Below are positions 56,101 to 63,966 of a DNA stretch of 64,000 nucleotides, one piece after another. Numbering within the stretch: position 1 is the stretch's first letter; each line of letters starts with the position of its first letter. Origin of the DNA: Marinicella rhabdoformis (GTDB taxonomy: Bacteria > Pseudomonadota > Gammaproteobacteria > Xanthomonadales > Marinicellaceae). The position numbers and the translations under genes are program-made. The notes under the pieces were generated by a model. That model saw only the letters and a program-made list of their open reading frames with translations. It searched no databases and was not told the DNA's origin. The stretch covers positions 207,411 through 271,410 of the forward strand of contig NZ_VTFS01000004.1 of assembly GCF_009671245.1 (NCBI RefSeq), in the 5' to 3' direction.

Positions 56101-56252
56101 ATTTTTCCACCTCCATACACGTCGATGTGACTTAAAGGCCCACCTGTTAAAAACACATAAAAGGTGACTTGTGCATTGGGCTCTTTTTCTGCATGAACTT
56201 GGGTATTTAATGCCAAAAGCAAAAGGCATAATATTAAAGTTAAGGGTTTCAT
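53142..56252 (-). CDS. TonB-dependent outer-membrane receptor with carboxypeptidase-like N-domains
   Basis: 1036 residues with a signal peptide ([20 protein letters not shown]). Two CarboxypepD-reg-like domains (about 27-90 and about 137-215), then the plug with [48 protein letters not shown], and a 22-strand-type barrel ending in an aromatic residue (GVSYDFY). Transports a large substrate across the outer membrane with TonB. Last of the seven-gene minus-strand ttp operon, 18 bases after the TPR gene, so it is probably the cognate receptor of this energy module. Substrate unknown. Confidence 0.92.
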   Translation of the reverse strand: [1036 protein letters not shown]

Positions 56253-56270
56253 AATGACCTCGAAGCGTTG

Positions 56271-57425
56271 TTAACAACGCCAGCTTTCTGCTTCGCAATC
56301 TGCGATAATTTTTCTGATTTCTACGGTTTTTTGGAACAATTGTGTGTCGGTAATTTGTCCCAAATAATGTTCTGATTGTCGGTAATTACCAACCTTAAAC
56401 AAGGCATAAGCCAAGGCATACTTGATGTTTTCATCTTGGTCGATTCGTACCCTCAGAATATCCTGTTCCATGGCGGCTGCTTGCTCGAAATTTTCCAATT
56501 CAATCAACAAAGCCAAACGTTGGGTCAACTTCTGTTCCTGATCTTCGATCAATCCATTGAGCGTCAATGCCATAAATAATTGTCCTGCCCGACGGTACAA
56601 TTCTGCAGCTTCACTGATCAAACCATTGTCAGTGAGAGCCAAATCATGAACAATTTTTGCTGCTGAATGATAGGCTTCATTTTTAATATAAGCAGCTGCC
56701 AAAGATTTGGCGACATCAGCATTTTGTGGGAACATCAATCGGGCTTTTTCTAGGAACTGAAGTGCCATATTGAGGTCACCCGTACCCTTATCTGATTGGC
56801 GCAAAGCATTCCCAATCGCCACATAATCACTGGCTTCTGCATTGTATCGAGTCAGATAATCAGCGCCCAATTCTGCAGCTGTGCTGTTCATGCCCAATTC
56901 GATCAAGTAAAAAATCTTGCGACGCATAAAGCCTGACTCTTCCGGAAACACCAGGCTGGCTTGGTCCATCACCGCCAAAGCCATGGCGTGCTGCTTCATT
57001 AACCAATGGCTTTGTGCACGCATATGATAAACCGAAGGAATGCGTTCCACTGCTGTACCGGCACTGTCCAAAGATTCAATCACCAAAGCGTAATTTTGAA
57101 TCGAATAAGCCGCTTGAGCCAAATACACATTGATAACTGAATCCACGGGGCCAGCTTGTTTGGCCTGTGTGAACGCATCGATCGCTTCCTGATGCTTGGC
57201 CTGTCTAACCGACAACAAACCTGTCAGCACATAAAACCTTTGAACATTGATCCCCTCTTCGCTTAAATCCACCTGGGAAAGTGCCTGAGTTGCACGGTCT
57301 AAATTACCGTCTTTGAGCATCAAAGAGGCCAGTTCTAAATAATCCACATCTGAAACACTTTCTTCAGCTGCTTGTGCTGTGATTACACATAATAACAGGT
57401 ACAATAATAATCCTAATTTTTTCAT
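56271..57425 (-). CDS. TPR-repeat periplasmic protein of the ttp operon
   Basis: 384 residues with a signal peptide (KKLGLLLYLLLCVITAQA). Repeated TPR-like helix pairs (LASLMLKDGNLDRATQALSQV, SVRQAKHQEAIDAFTQAKQA, AQAAYSIQNYALVIESLDSA, ALAYALFKVGNYRQSEHYLGQ). In Vibrio and Shewanella ttp clusters a TPR protein follows tonB2 and is required for the receptor function. Two bases after the tonB stop. Confidence 0.87.
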   Translation of the reverse strand: MKKLGLLLYLLLCVITAQAAEESVSDVDYLELASLMLKDGNLDRATQALSQVDLSEEGINVQRFYVLTGLLSVRQAKHQEAIDAFTQAKQAGPVDSVINVYLAQAAYSIQNYALVIESLDSAGTAVERIPSVYHMRAQSHWLMKQHAMALAVMDQASLVFPEESGFMRRKIFYLIELGMNSTAAELGADYLTRYNAEASDYVAIGNALRQSDKGTGDLNMALQFLEKARLMFPQNADVAKSLAAAYIKNEAYHSAAKIVHDLALTDNGLISEAAELYRRAGQLFMALTLNGLIEDQEQKLTQRLALLIELENFEQAAAMEQDILRVRIDQDENIKYALAYALFKVGNYRQSEHYLGQITDTQLFQKTVEIRKIIADCEAESWRC

Positions 57426-57427
57426 GC

Positions 57428-58084
57428 TTAACTCAAATCAAAGCGAATGCGCTGTTTGGCCCAAGACTTCACCGATTGGCCTTGGTATTGGGCAGGTTCA
57501 AATTTCCAAGCGTTGACACCTTGTGTTGCCACTTCATCAAAAACACCTTCTGGGTGCGATTCAATGATTTTAATTTGTTCAATTTCACCCGTAATACCTA
57601 TCAACAACGAGAACACCACATAGCCTTCAATACCCTTGGCACGTGCACGCGGCGGATACATCATGGGTGTCTGCACCACGGCTTTGACGGCTTGATCCAC
57701 GGTGTCATCGGTCATCACCACACCGGCAGCTGAACCCAACAAATCACCATCAAGACCATTCAAACCGTCCATAGAAAAGTCTGGCAAACCCAAATCCAAA
57801 CCCGACAACTGACTGTTTAGCCCCAAAACCGGTGCAGGCGGTGCAGAACGTGTGCGTTTAGGTTTTGGCTTGGGCTTGACGCGTTTCACTTCTTGCTTCG
57901 CTTTGGGTTTCTGGCGCTGAATTTTGATGTTCACGCCTTGACCGTTTTTCACCGCCTCCATGTGCTCTTTGGAGTCATTGATCAATATCAACGTGCCCAA
58001 AACCAAAACCGTACCAAACACCATAGAACCAAAAGCCACCGCGTTTTTCTTGATATTTTGGGTCCTACTTATTGCTGTGTTCAT
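57428..58084 (-). CDS. tonB: TonB protein of the ttp operon
   Basis: 218 residues. One N-terminal helix (about 18-37), a Pro/Lys-rich linker (KPKAKQEVKRVKPKPKPKR, about 60-80) and a C-terminal TonB domain with MYPPRARAKGIEGYVVFSLLIGITGEIEQIKIIESHPEGVFDEVATQGVNAWKFEP. Links ExbBD energy to the outer membrane. The ATG (58084) overlaps the exbD stop. Confidence 0.92.
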   Translation of the reverse strand: MNTAISRTQNIKKNAVAFGSMVFGTVLVLGTLILINDSKEHMEAVKNGQGVNIKIQRQKPKAKQEVKRVKPKPKPKRTRSAPPAPVLGLNSQLSGLDLGLPDFSMDGLNGLDGDLLGSAAGVVMTDDTVDQAVKAVVQTPMMYPPRARAKGIEGYVVFSLLIGITGEIEQIKIIESHPEGVFDEVATQGVNAWKFEPAQYQGQSVKSWAKQRIRFDLS

Positions 58085-58494
58085 CAACCAGCCCCAACTT
58101 CTTTTTCAGTGGCCACACCGACATCAGAAGCGCCGGCCAATCGTGCTTGATCCACCACTTCAACCAACTTACCTGAGGGCACATTTTCATCAGTTACCAC
58201 CAAAACAGATTTCTGGGTTTTGGTTTTTAATAAATCACGCAATCGTGATTGAATCACCCAAATTCGAATGCTTTCCCCATCCATATAAACCTCACCGGCG
58301 TTGTCAATGTACAAACGGATTGCTTTGGTAGAAGCTGTTGTGGCACTTGATGCCGATGGGCGATCCAATTCCAGCTTCATGTCTTTGACGAAAGTGGTGC
58401 TGACCATAAAGAAAATCAGCAGAATAAACACCATGTCTATCAAAGGTGATATGTTCAAATCTTGTACCGTTTCTTTGCTTTCTCTGTAACGCAT
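58084..58494 (-). CDS. exbD: ExbD/TolR-type biopolymer transport protein
   Basis: 136 residues. One helix with the key Asp in SPLIDMVFILLIFFMV (near residue 20), then a periplasmic domain. Works with ExbB in proton-driven energising of TonB. One base between its start and the exbB stop; its stop overlaps tonB. Confidence 0.93.
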   Translation of the reverse strand: MRYRESKETVQDLNISPLIDMVFILLIFFMVSTTFVKDMKLELDRPSASSATTASTKAIRLYIDNAGEVYMDGESIRIWVIQSRLRDLLKTKTQKSVLVVTDENVPSGKLVEVVDQARLAGASDVGVATEKEVGAG

Positions 58495-58495
58495 G

Positions 58496-59098
58496 TTACG
58501 CCTCCAAACCCGGAATTGGGCTGCATAAAAAGTCTTTCAATTGCGCCAAGTCAATTTCAAGTTGTTTCTGTTTTTTGTCCAAAATGCCATTCACAATCAA
58601 GCCTGGAATAGATACTGCCAGACCCATCTGCGTCGTAATTAATGCCTGTGAAATGCCACCTGCAATGCCACCTGATTGTGAAAATAAAGACATGTCACCC
58701 AATGAATCGAAGGTTTCAATCATGCCCGATACCGTACCCAATAAGCCCAGCAAAGGAGCCACCAAAACCAAGGTGGTGATTAACACTTTGTATTTTCTGA
58801 TTTCTCGGTCTTCATCAACAAAAGCATCATCTAAATGTCTTCGCAAATGCGGCAAATTCTCTTTGCGCAATGCCATACCTTTGGACAATGCACGCACCAA
58901 TACGCCATTGCTTTTTGATGGTAATTTGCCATGCATGTATCGGTAAACCAAGTTTCTGGTGCCACGAACCGTACCGCGCTGCAACGACATCATTCGGTAA
59001 CCCAAAGTCCACCACAACACCACGGTAATGATGAACAAGGGCGGCATCACATAACCACCCGATTCCAAATACCCCCAAACATCTTGAAACACATTCAT
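58496..59098 (-). CDS. exbB: ExbB/MotA/TolQ-type proton channel protein
   Basis: 200 residues with three helices and the conserved region VLVAPLLGLLGTVSGMIETFDSLGDMSLFSQSGGIAGGISQALITTQMGLAVSIPGLIVNGI (about 100-165), typical for ExbB2 of ttp operons. Six bases after the TtpC-like gene. Confidence 0.93.
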   Translation of the reverse strand: MNVFQDVWGYLESGGYVMPPLFIITVVLWWTLGYRMMSLQRGTVRGTRNLVYRYMHGKLPSKSNGVLVRALSKGMALRKENLPHLRRHLDDAFVDEDREIRKYKVLITTLVLVAPLLGLLGTVSGMIETFDSLGDMSLFSQSGGIAGGISQALITTQMGLAVSIPGLIVNGILDKKQKQLEIDLAQLKDFLCSPIPGLEA

Positions 59099-59104
59099 AA
59101 CAAG

Positions 59105-60517
59105 TTACTCGGCTACTTTTTGATAGACATTGATGGCACGCAAAGCCGCTTTTTCCATGTCATCCTTGATGCGCTCTGCCCAGCCGGACAAAATGTTGCC
59201 AAACATCAAGGCAGGAATCGCCACAGCCAAACCGACTTCGGTGGTTACCAAGGCAATAGAAATGCCACTGGACAACAATTTCGGATCACCCGTACCAAAC
59301 TCTGTAATGATGTCAAAAGTCGATATCATGCCTGTAACGGTACCCAAAAGCCCCAATAATGGCGCCACAGTCGCCACCACCATGATCAATGAACCAAAGC
59401 GATTCAATTGTGCTGATTCATGCAATATAGATTCTGAAATGATGTCTTCCAAATGGTCACGATCACGGTTCAAGTTGCGCAAAGCCGACAACAGGACACG
59501 TGCCGAAGATGAAGATTTTGAGCCGGCGTATGTGATGGCCGCTTTAAGGTCACCCGCTTTGATTTTTTCAACCACATGAGCCAATAATTTTTCGGTACTC
59601 GCCGAAGCACTTTTCAAGAAACCTATGCGCATGATGATCAACAACAGCGCAAACAAACCCAAAACGGTGATGATCCAAGCGATCATACCCCCTGAGTTAA
59701 TCACTGATAAAACTGTCTTTCCTTGTTTTTCTTCTATCGCTTTGATTGAAGATTCGTATAAAAATATGGGCAGCATACCCGCTGAACTTCCATTGAAAAC
59801 ATCTGCATTCAATGCTTGGTCATTGTCAGCCCAAACCTTGAATTGGTTTTCACCAGCCGGTGCCAAAACGCCGCCACCTTGTGCACTGTGACCGTAGGAT
59901 GCCACTTGTCCGACATTCAAGATATCACCCTTGACTTTGGTACCATTGGGGAGAAAAAACTCGCCTTTGCTTTTGGTGATGGTGGCTTGTTTTTTAATCA
60001 AAGCATTGGCTTGATTAATCAACTCAGCCATTTTCTCTAAGTCTGCCAATCTGTTTGAATTTTCTCTGTTGTTGTCATCAAAACCTTCAAAACCATACTC
60101 GGTCATGGTTGAAGATGCTTGAATGATGGTTGAATCCATTAAGCCTTGGTTGTCTTGAGCTGACTCTGAGTTTCTTTGAATCTCATAAATTTCATCTTCT
60201 AAAGCTGAAGCTTCAGTTTCAGCGTTTAACAATTGATTTTCTAAAGATGAAATTTCTGCTTCAATTTGTCTTTTTTCTATTTTGACTTCTGAACCATACG
60301 CTTTGATTCGCTTTTGAATATTCGCAACCTGACCGCTCAAGAACGCATACTCTTTTTTATATGCCAGTTGAATATCAGCTTGAGATTTGGCTTCGTCAGC
60401 CTGTGGAATGGGTGGTGCTTGAACTGCTGCCGCAGCAGCCGCCTCCTCATTCGTGTCGTCCTGTGCCCAAGTCGTCAAACTCAGGGTCAACAATATAATG
60501 ATAATGAATTTTTTCAT
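59105..60517 (-). CDS. TtpC-like ExbB protein with periplasmic coiled-coil domain
   Basis: 470 residues. A signal peptide (KKFIIIILLTLSLTTWA), a ~230-residue N-terminal periplasmic domain with a coiled coil (about 45-115), then a MotA/ExbB-type three-helix domain (from about 272) with VATVAPLLGLLGTVTGMISTFDIITEFGTGDPKLLSSGISIALVTTEVGLAVAIPALM. TtpC is the extra component of the TonB2 systems of Vibrio and Shewanella. Twelve bases after the DUF3450 gene. Confidence 0.9.
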   Translation of the reverse strand: MKKFIIIILLTLSLTTWAQDDTNEEAAAAAAVQAPPIPQADEAKSQADIQLAYKKEYAFLSGQVANIQKRIKAYGSEVKIEKRQIEAEISSLENQLLNAETEASALEDEIYEIQRNSESAQDNQGLMDSTIIQASSTMTEYGFEGFDDNNRENSNRLADLEKMAELINQANALIKKQATITKSKGEFFLPNGTKVKGDILNVGQVASYGHSAQGGGVLAPAGENQFKVWADNDQALNADVFNGSSAGMLPIFLYESSIKAIEEKQGKTVLSVINSGGMIAWIITVLGLFALLLIIMRIGFLKSASASTEKLLAHVVEKIKAGDLKAAITYAGSKSSSSARVLLSALRNLNRDRDHLEDIISESILHESAQLNRFGSLIMVVATVAPLLGLLGTVTGMISTFDIITEFGTGDPKLLSSGISIALVTTEVGLAVAIPALMFGNILSGWAERIKDDMEKAALRAINVYQKVAE

Positions 60518-60529
60518 GATGATCTCCTA

Positions 60530-61351
60530 TCAACTTTGCGACTGCACGTTTGTTGTTTTTAAATCTAAAGGCAAAGTAAACAAGCCTTGTCTGATTTGCT
60601 TTTTCAATGAATCGAATAAAACTGCAACAGCTTCTGCATCAGAGGCGTTATCAAACACATTGAACGTCCAGCCCTGTCCTTGACGCACCGCTTGACCGTA
60701 TATATTGTCACGGGTTTTGAAATACATCATCACCGTGCCTAATTTCGCCACATCAACCAATACATTTTTGCCATTCAACTGTACCGTTTGTGAGTAAATG
60801 GCATTCTCTTTGGCCAAACGCATTTCATCTTCTAAAAAAGCCCACAAGCGGTTGATGGCGTGTTGTGATGTGATTTTTCTGCCTTCTAAATCACGTTCAA
60901 TACCTTCAACAACCGACGTCCTTTCCAAAACCTTAAATGGAATACCGAATTCAATCCCTTGTTTGATACTGGCAGCATAGGCCACCACATCTGGAATCAT
61001 TTGTTCAGAATCTGCACCCAAGGATTTGATTTTTTCTTGCAGCTTCACCAGCTCTGCTTGCGACTGCTTGCTTTGCAACTGCTTCCTGTCTAAGTTGGCT
61101 TCCAGTTCTGTTTTTCGTGTATTCAAGTACGTCATGGATTGTGTGTGCTCAGCTTTCATGATTTGCAATTCAGCTTGTAAATCTTCAACTTGTCCACGCA
61201 ATTCGATCAAGTTTTGAATCATCTGTTCGTCATTTTTTTGGGCACTGCTGTCAGCCACAGATGCAGTTGAACTGACTGACATCAGAGCCAGCAAAGACAT
61301 TTTCAATACTTTGCCTTTTACAGTTCTTTGGGATTGGTTTAATAAAGTCAT
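60530..61351 (-). CDS. DUF3450 periplasmic protein, first gene of the ttp operon
   Basis: 273 residues. A signal-peptide-like N-terminus (VLKMSLLALMSVSSTASVADS, about 15-35), a coiled coil (about 45-110) and a C-terminal domain with RLWAFLEDEMRLAKENAIY and MYFKTRDNIYGQAVRQGQGW. DUF3450 leads TonB2/ttpC clusters in Vibrio and Shewanella. Operon order DUF3450-TtpC-ExbB-ExbD-TonB-TPR-receptor is unbroken with gaps of 1-18 bases or overlaps. Confidence 0.88.
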   Translation of the reverse strand: MTLLNQSQRTVKGKVLKMSLLALMSVSSTASVADSSAQKNDEQMIQNLIELRGQVEDLQAELQIMKAEHTQSMTYLNTRKTELEANLDRKQLQSKQSQAELVKLQEKIKSLGADSEQMIPDVVAYAASIKQGIEFGIPFKVLERTSVVEGIERDLEGRKITSQHAINRLWAFLEDEMRLAKENAIYSQTVQLNGKNVLVDVAKLGTVMMYFKTRDNIYGQAVRQGQGWTFNVFDNASDAEAVAVLFDSLKKQIRQGLFTLPLDLKTTNVQSQS

Positions 61352-61566
61352 GATGGAATCATTTTCATAAAATTTGAGCCAATTCTATGAAGCGAATGTG
61401 ACAATTCAGTGACCTTTGAAACATTTTCGTAAAAATTAAAACCCCTTGCTATATATAATGAATAGAGGTATTCACTGTCACACAATCTTCATGAATGAGT
61501 CACACATTTGACACAGTCAGTTCCTAACATGGGCGTTTTATTTGATTTATCACTGAGGTTATTGAC

Positions 61567-63318
61567 ATGAAAATGACACCCATTAAAGCCGCTGTTTTGG
61601 GCGGATTATTCGCAGCATCGACTGCGCAAGCGATCAATGTTGACGCATTGTTTGAAGGCCAATGGTACAGAACTGATATTGACGGTGGTCAAGGTTGGTC
61701 ATTGGATTACATGAAAGTTGGACCTGAAAAAGGTTCTTTCTTTGTATCGGGCTATGTATATGACGACAATGGCAATCCATTTTGGGTTGTGGGTCAAGAT
61801 TTAGATGTACAAGCAGGCGAATCAACTTTGAACTTTGATTTGTTGTCAGTCACCGGAGGTTCTTTTGATGGCGCTTCATCTCGTGACGTGGCTTCTTTTG
61901 GCACCATGACCATGGAAGTGAACAACTGTCGCAGCATCTCTGTTGACATCAGCGGCATCGACAGCACTTTTGTTGGTCAAAGCACTTCAAACTTTGACTT
62001 GACACCTTTTGATGAAATCACAGGCTATGCCCGTGACATTTCAGCTTGCCCTTACCAAACAACTTTCACATCTTGTCCTTCATTTGCGACAGCGGCTCAA
62101 CAGCCTAAAACCTGTGTTATTCAGGGTACTTTGACTGGCGACAAAACATTAACCAACGACACCAACTGGGTATTGAACGGTGGTGTATTCGTCGGTGAAG
62201 ATGGCGGCACAACAGGTAACTTGACCATTGAGCCAGGTACACGTGTATTGGGCGTTTCAGGTAACGATTTCTTGGCTGTACAACGCGGTTCTAAAATCTT
62301 CGCTGAAGGCACAGCCAAAGCGCCTATCGTTTTCACAGGCCCTTACAACGCATCAGCTCCAGAAGCTGGCGCCGGTAACTGGGGTGGTTTGGTGATTTCT
62401 GGTCGTGCACCATTGAATATCTGTGATGATTCAGTGCCGTTTGGACAGTGTGAAGCTGTTGGTGAAGGTGGATCTGGCTTATACGGTGGTGACGACCCTA
62501 CTGATTCAAGTGGCGTAATTAAGTACGTTCGCATCCAGTTCGGTGGTTACAGAATCAATGACGAAGACGAGTTGAATGGTTTGGCTGTTCAAGGTGCCGG
62601 TTCTGGTACTGTTTTGGACTACATTCAAATCCATGCCAACGAAGATGATGGCATAGAATTTTACGGTGGTACGGCCAATGCCAAGCACTTGGTTTTAACT
62701 TCTATCAAAGATGATTCTTTAGATTGGACACACGGCTGGCAAGGTAACTTACAGTATGTCTTGGTTAAACAAGACCCAAGCGCATCTGCTGTAAAAGAAC
62801 GTGGTATCGAAGCAGATAACTTCGAAGGCAACAACGAAGCCACACCACGCTCTATGCCTATGATTGCTAATGCCACATTTATTGGTGGACCGTCTGATGA
62901 CAAAACAACCACAGGTATGGTTTTACGTCGCGGTACAGGTGCCAACTTCACTAACACCATTGTGACTGGCTTTGAAAAATGTTTAGACATCGACTCAGGT
63001 GCCACTTTTGATGCCGCAGGTACACCACAAGCATTGACCGGTACTTTGACTATGGAAAACACCACCATCAGTTGTGATGTGAATTTTGAAGAAGAAGACG
63101 GTGATGCATTCACTGTACAATCTTTCTTCGAAGCACAACCTGGTAACATGGTTGCAGACCCTATGTTGATGGGTATTTACCCTACAGCAGATTCTCCTGC
63201 CGCCATGATGATGGATGCTGAAAAATGGGGTCCTTTCTTTGACAAAGTGACTTACATAGGTGCATTCAAAAACCAAGCCACTGCATGGACCAATGGTTGG
63301 ACTGAGTTTTTAGATTAA
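61567..63318 (+). CDS. Secreted beta-helix-like protein with WYxxDxxGxG module
   Basis: 583 residues, signal peptide ending STAQA. The first 160 residues carry FEGQWYRTDIDGGQGWSLDYMKVG and FFVSGYVYDDNGNPFWVVGQ, a module known from many Xanthomonadales secreted proteins. The rest (about 180-560) shows parallel beta-helix features: NWVLNGGVFVGEDGGTTGNLTIEPGTRVLGVSG, IFAEGTAKAPIVFTGP and LDYIQIHANEDDGIEFYGGTANAKH, similar to multi-domain hypothetical proteins of marine bacteria. Exported by Sec. Divergent from the ttp operon, with a strong terminator behind it. Possibly an adhesin or polysaccharide-binding protein; unproven. Confidence 0.8.
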   Translation: MKMTPIKAAVLGGLFAASTAQAINVDALFEGQWYRTDIDGGQGWSLDYMKVGPEKGSFFVSGYVYDDNGNPFWVVGQDLDVQAGESTLNFDLLSVTGGSFDGASSRDVASFGTMTMEVNNCRSISVDISGIDSTFVGQSTSNFDLTPFDEITGYARDISACPYQTTFTSCPSFATAAQQPKTCVIQGTLTGDKTLTNDTNWVLNGGVFVGEDGGTTGNLTIEPGTRVLGVSGNDFLAVQRGSKIFAEGTAKAPIVFTGPYNASAPEAGAGNWGGLVISGRAPLNICDDSVPFGQCEAVGEGGSGLYGGDDPTDSSGVIKYVRIQFGGYRINDEDELNGLAVQGAGSGTVLDYIQIHANEDDGIEFYGGTANAKHLVLTSIKDDSLDWTHGWQGNLQYVLVKQDPSASAVKERGIEADNFEGNNEATPRSMPMIANATFIGGPSDDKTTTGMVLRRGTGANFTNTIVTGFEKCLDIDSGATFDAAGTPQALTGTLTMENTTISCDVNFEEEDGDAFTVQSFFEAQPGNMVADPMLMGIYPTADSPAAMMMDAEKWGPFFDKVTYIGAFKNQATAWTNGWTEFLD

Positions 63319-63340
63319 GACGTAAGATTCAATAAAAAGA

Positions 63341-63366
63341 AAAGGCGTCCAATGGGCGCCTTTTTT
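63341..63366 (+). terminator. Rho-independent terminator of the secreted beta-helix gene
   Basis: AAAGGCGTCC-AAT-GGGCGCCTTT with one G-T pair, followed by TTT TTT (63361-63366). It also marks the border to the cassette array. Confidence 0.9.
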
Positions 63367-63380
63367 GGTTTGAAGTTTTT

Positions 63381-63494
63381 TTGCGCCTTGCTCATTTGCG
63401 CAGCGGTTGTAGTGGAATTTTGTGCAACAATGAGCGGAGCGAATGCACAAAATGGAGCGTAGACCGCTGCGTCAAATGGAGCAACTTGTTAGCC
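63381..63494 (-). other. attC-like integron recombination site D (end of array)
   Basis: Minus strand: opens with GGCTAAC (63494-63488), which holds the stop codon of the hypothetical gene, then AAGTTGCTC. The core hairpin is ATTTTGTGCA...TGCACAAAAT with a further stem of GCAGCGGT/ACCGCTGC. The closing box reads GAGCAAGGCGCAAA rather than GGCGTTRRRY, so its crossover site looks decayed. This is where the array ends. Confidence 0.6.
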
Positions 63495-63848
63495 ATAGTG
63501 CCCGTTTAAGTACAAATAGATTTTAGAATTCTTATTGCTGGCCATACCAACCTCGTCTTGATCTACATAAAGCTTATTAGATGTACCGTCATCGAAGACT
63601 ATTGTGAGTATATACGATGGATGCCCCTCGTTTGATACAAGTGGAAATATGTGATACCACTGCCGCCCGCAGGCCTCTTTCAACTGATTTATTGCGAAGT
63701 CATCTTCAAGTAAAACGGTACGCTTTTTAAATTCCGTATCAACGAACTCTATACGAATGCTTCTAATTTTTCCCTCGATAGGATGGACGGGGTATCTAGC
63801 GAAACCCAAGACTACCACTAGAACCAATATTCCCAATATGCTCTTCAT
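63489..63848 (-). CDS. Hypothetical exported protein in an integron cassette
   Basis: 119 residues with an N-terminal hydrophobic segment (KSILGILVLVVVLGFARY) and a beta-rich soluble part (GKIRSIRIEFVDTEFKKRTVLLEDD, SYILTIVFDDGTSNKLYVDQDEVG). ATG 63848 is close to the crossover box at 63859. The stop TAA lies in the following attC-like box. No family is recognised; a periplasmic or lipoprotein-like function is likely. Confidence 0.6.
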   Translation of the reverse strand: MKSILGILVLVVVLGFARYPVHPIEGKIRSIRIEFVDTEFKKRTVLLEDDFAINQLKEACGRQWYHIFPLVSNEGHPSYILTIVFDDGTSNKLYVDQDEVGMASNKNSKIYLYLNGHYG

Positions 63849-63858
63849 AAGTAGATGT

Positions 63859-63963
63859 GGCTAACGCCCGCCTCAACTGCCGGAGGCCAATGGCGCCTTT
63901 TGTGCGGTTTTTTGCACAAAAGGCGCCATTGGCCGGAGGTCAGATTGCAGGCGCTTGTTAAGT
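63859..63963 (-). other. attC-like integron recombination site E with long perfect hairpin
   Basis: Minus strand: opens with ACTTAAC (63963-63957, an exact RYYYAAC) and closes with GAGGCGGGC plus GTTAGCC (63865-63859). The central arms 63885-63905 and 63914-63934 are perfect 21-bp inverted repeats containing GCCTTTTGTGC. The overall shape (imperfectly paired ends, bulge near CTG, strong core) is that of VCR-like attC sites. Confidence 0.82.
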
Positions 63964-63966
63964 TTT

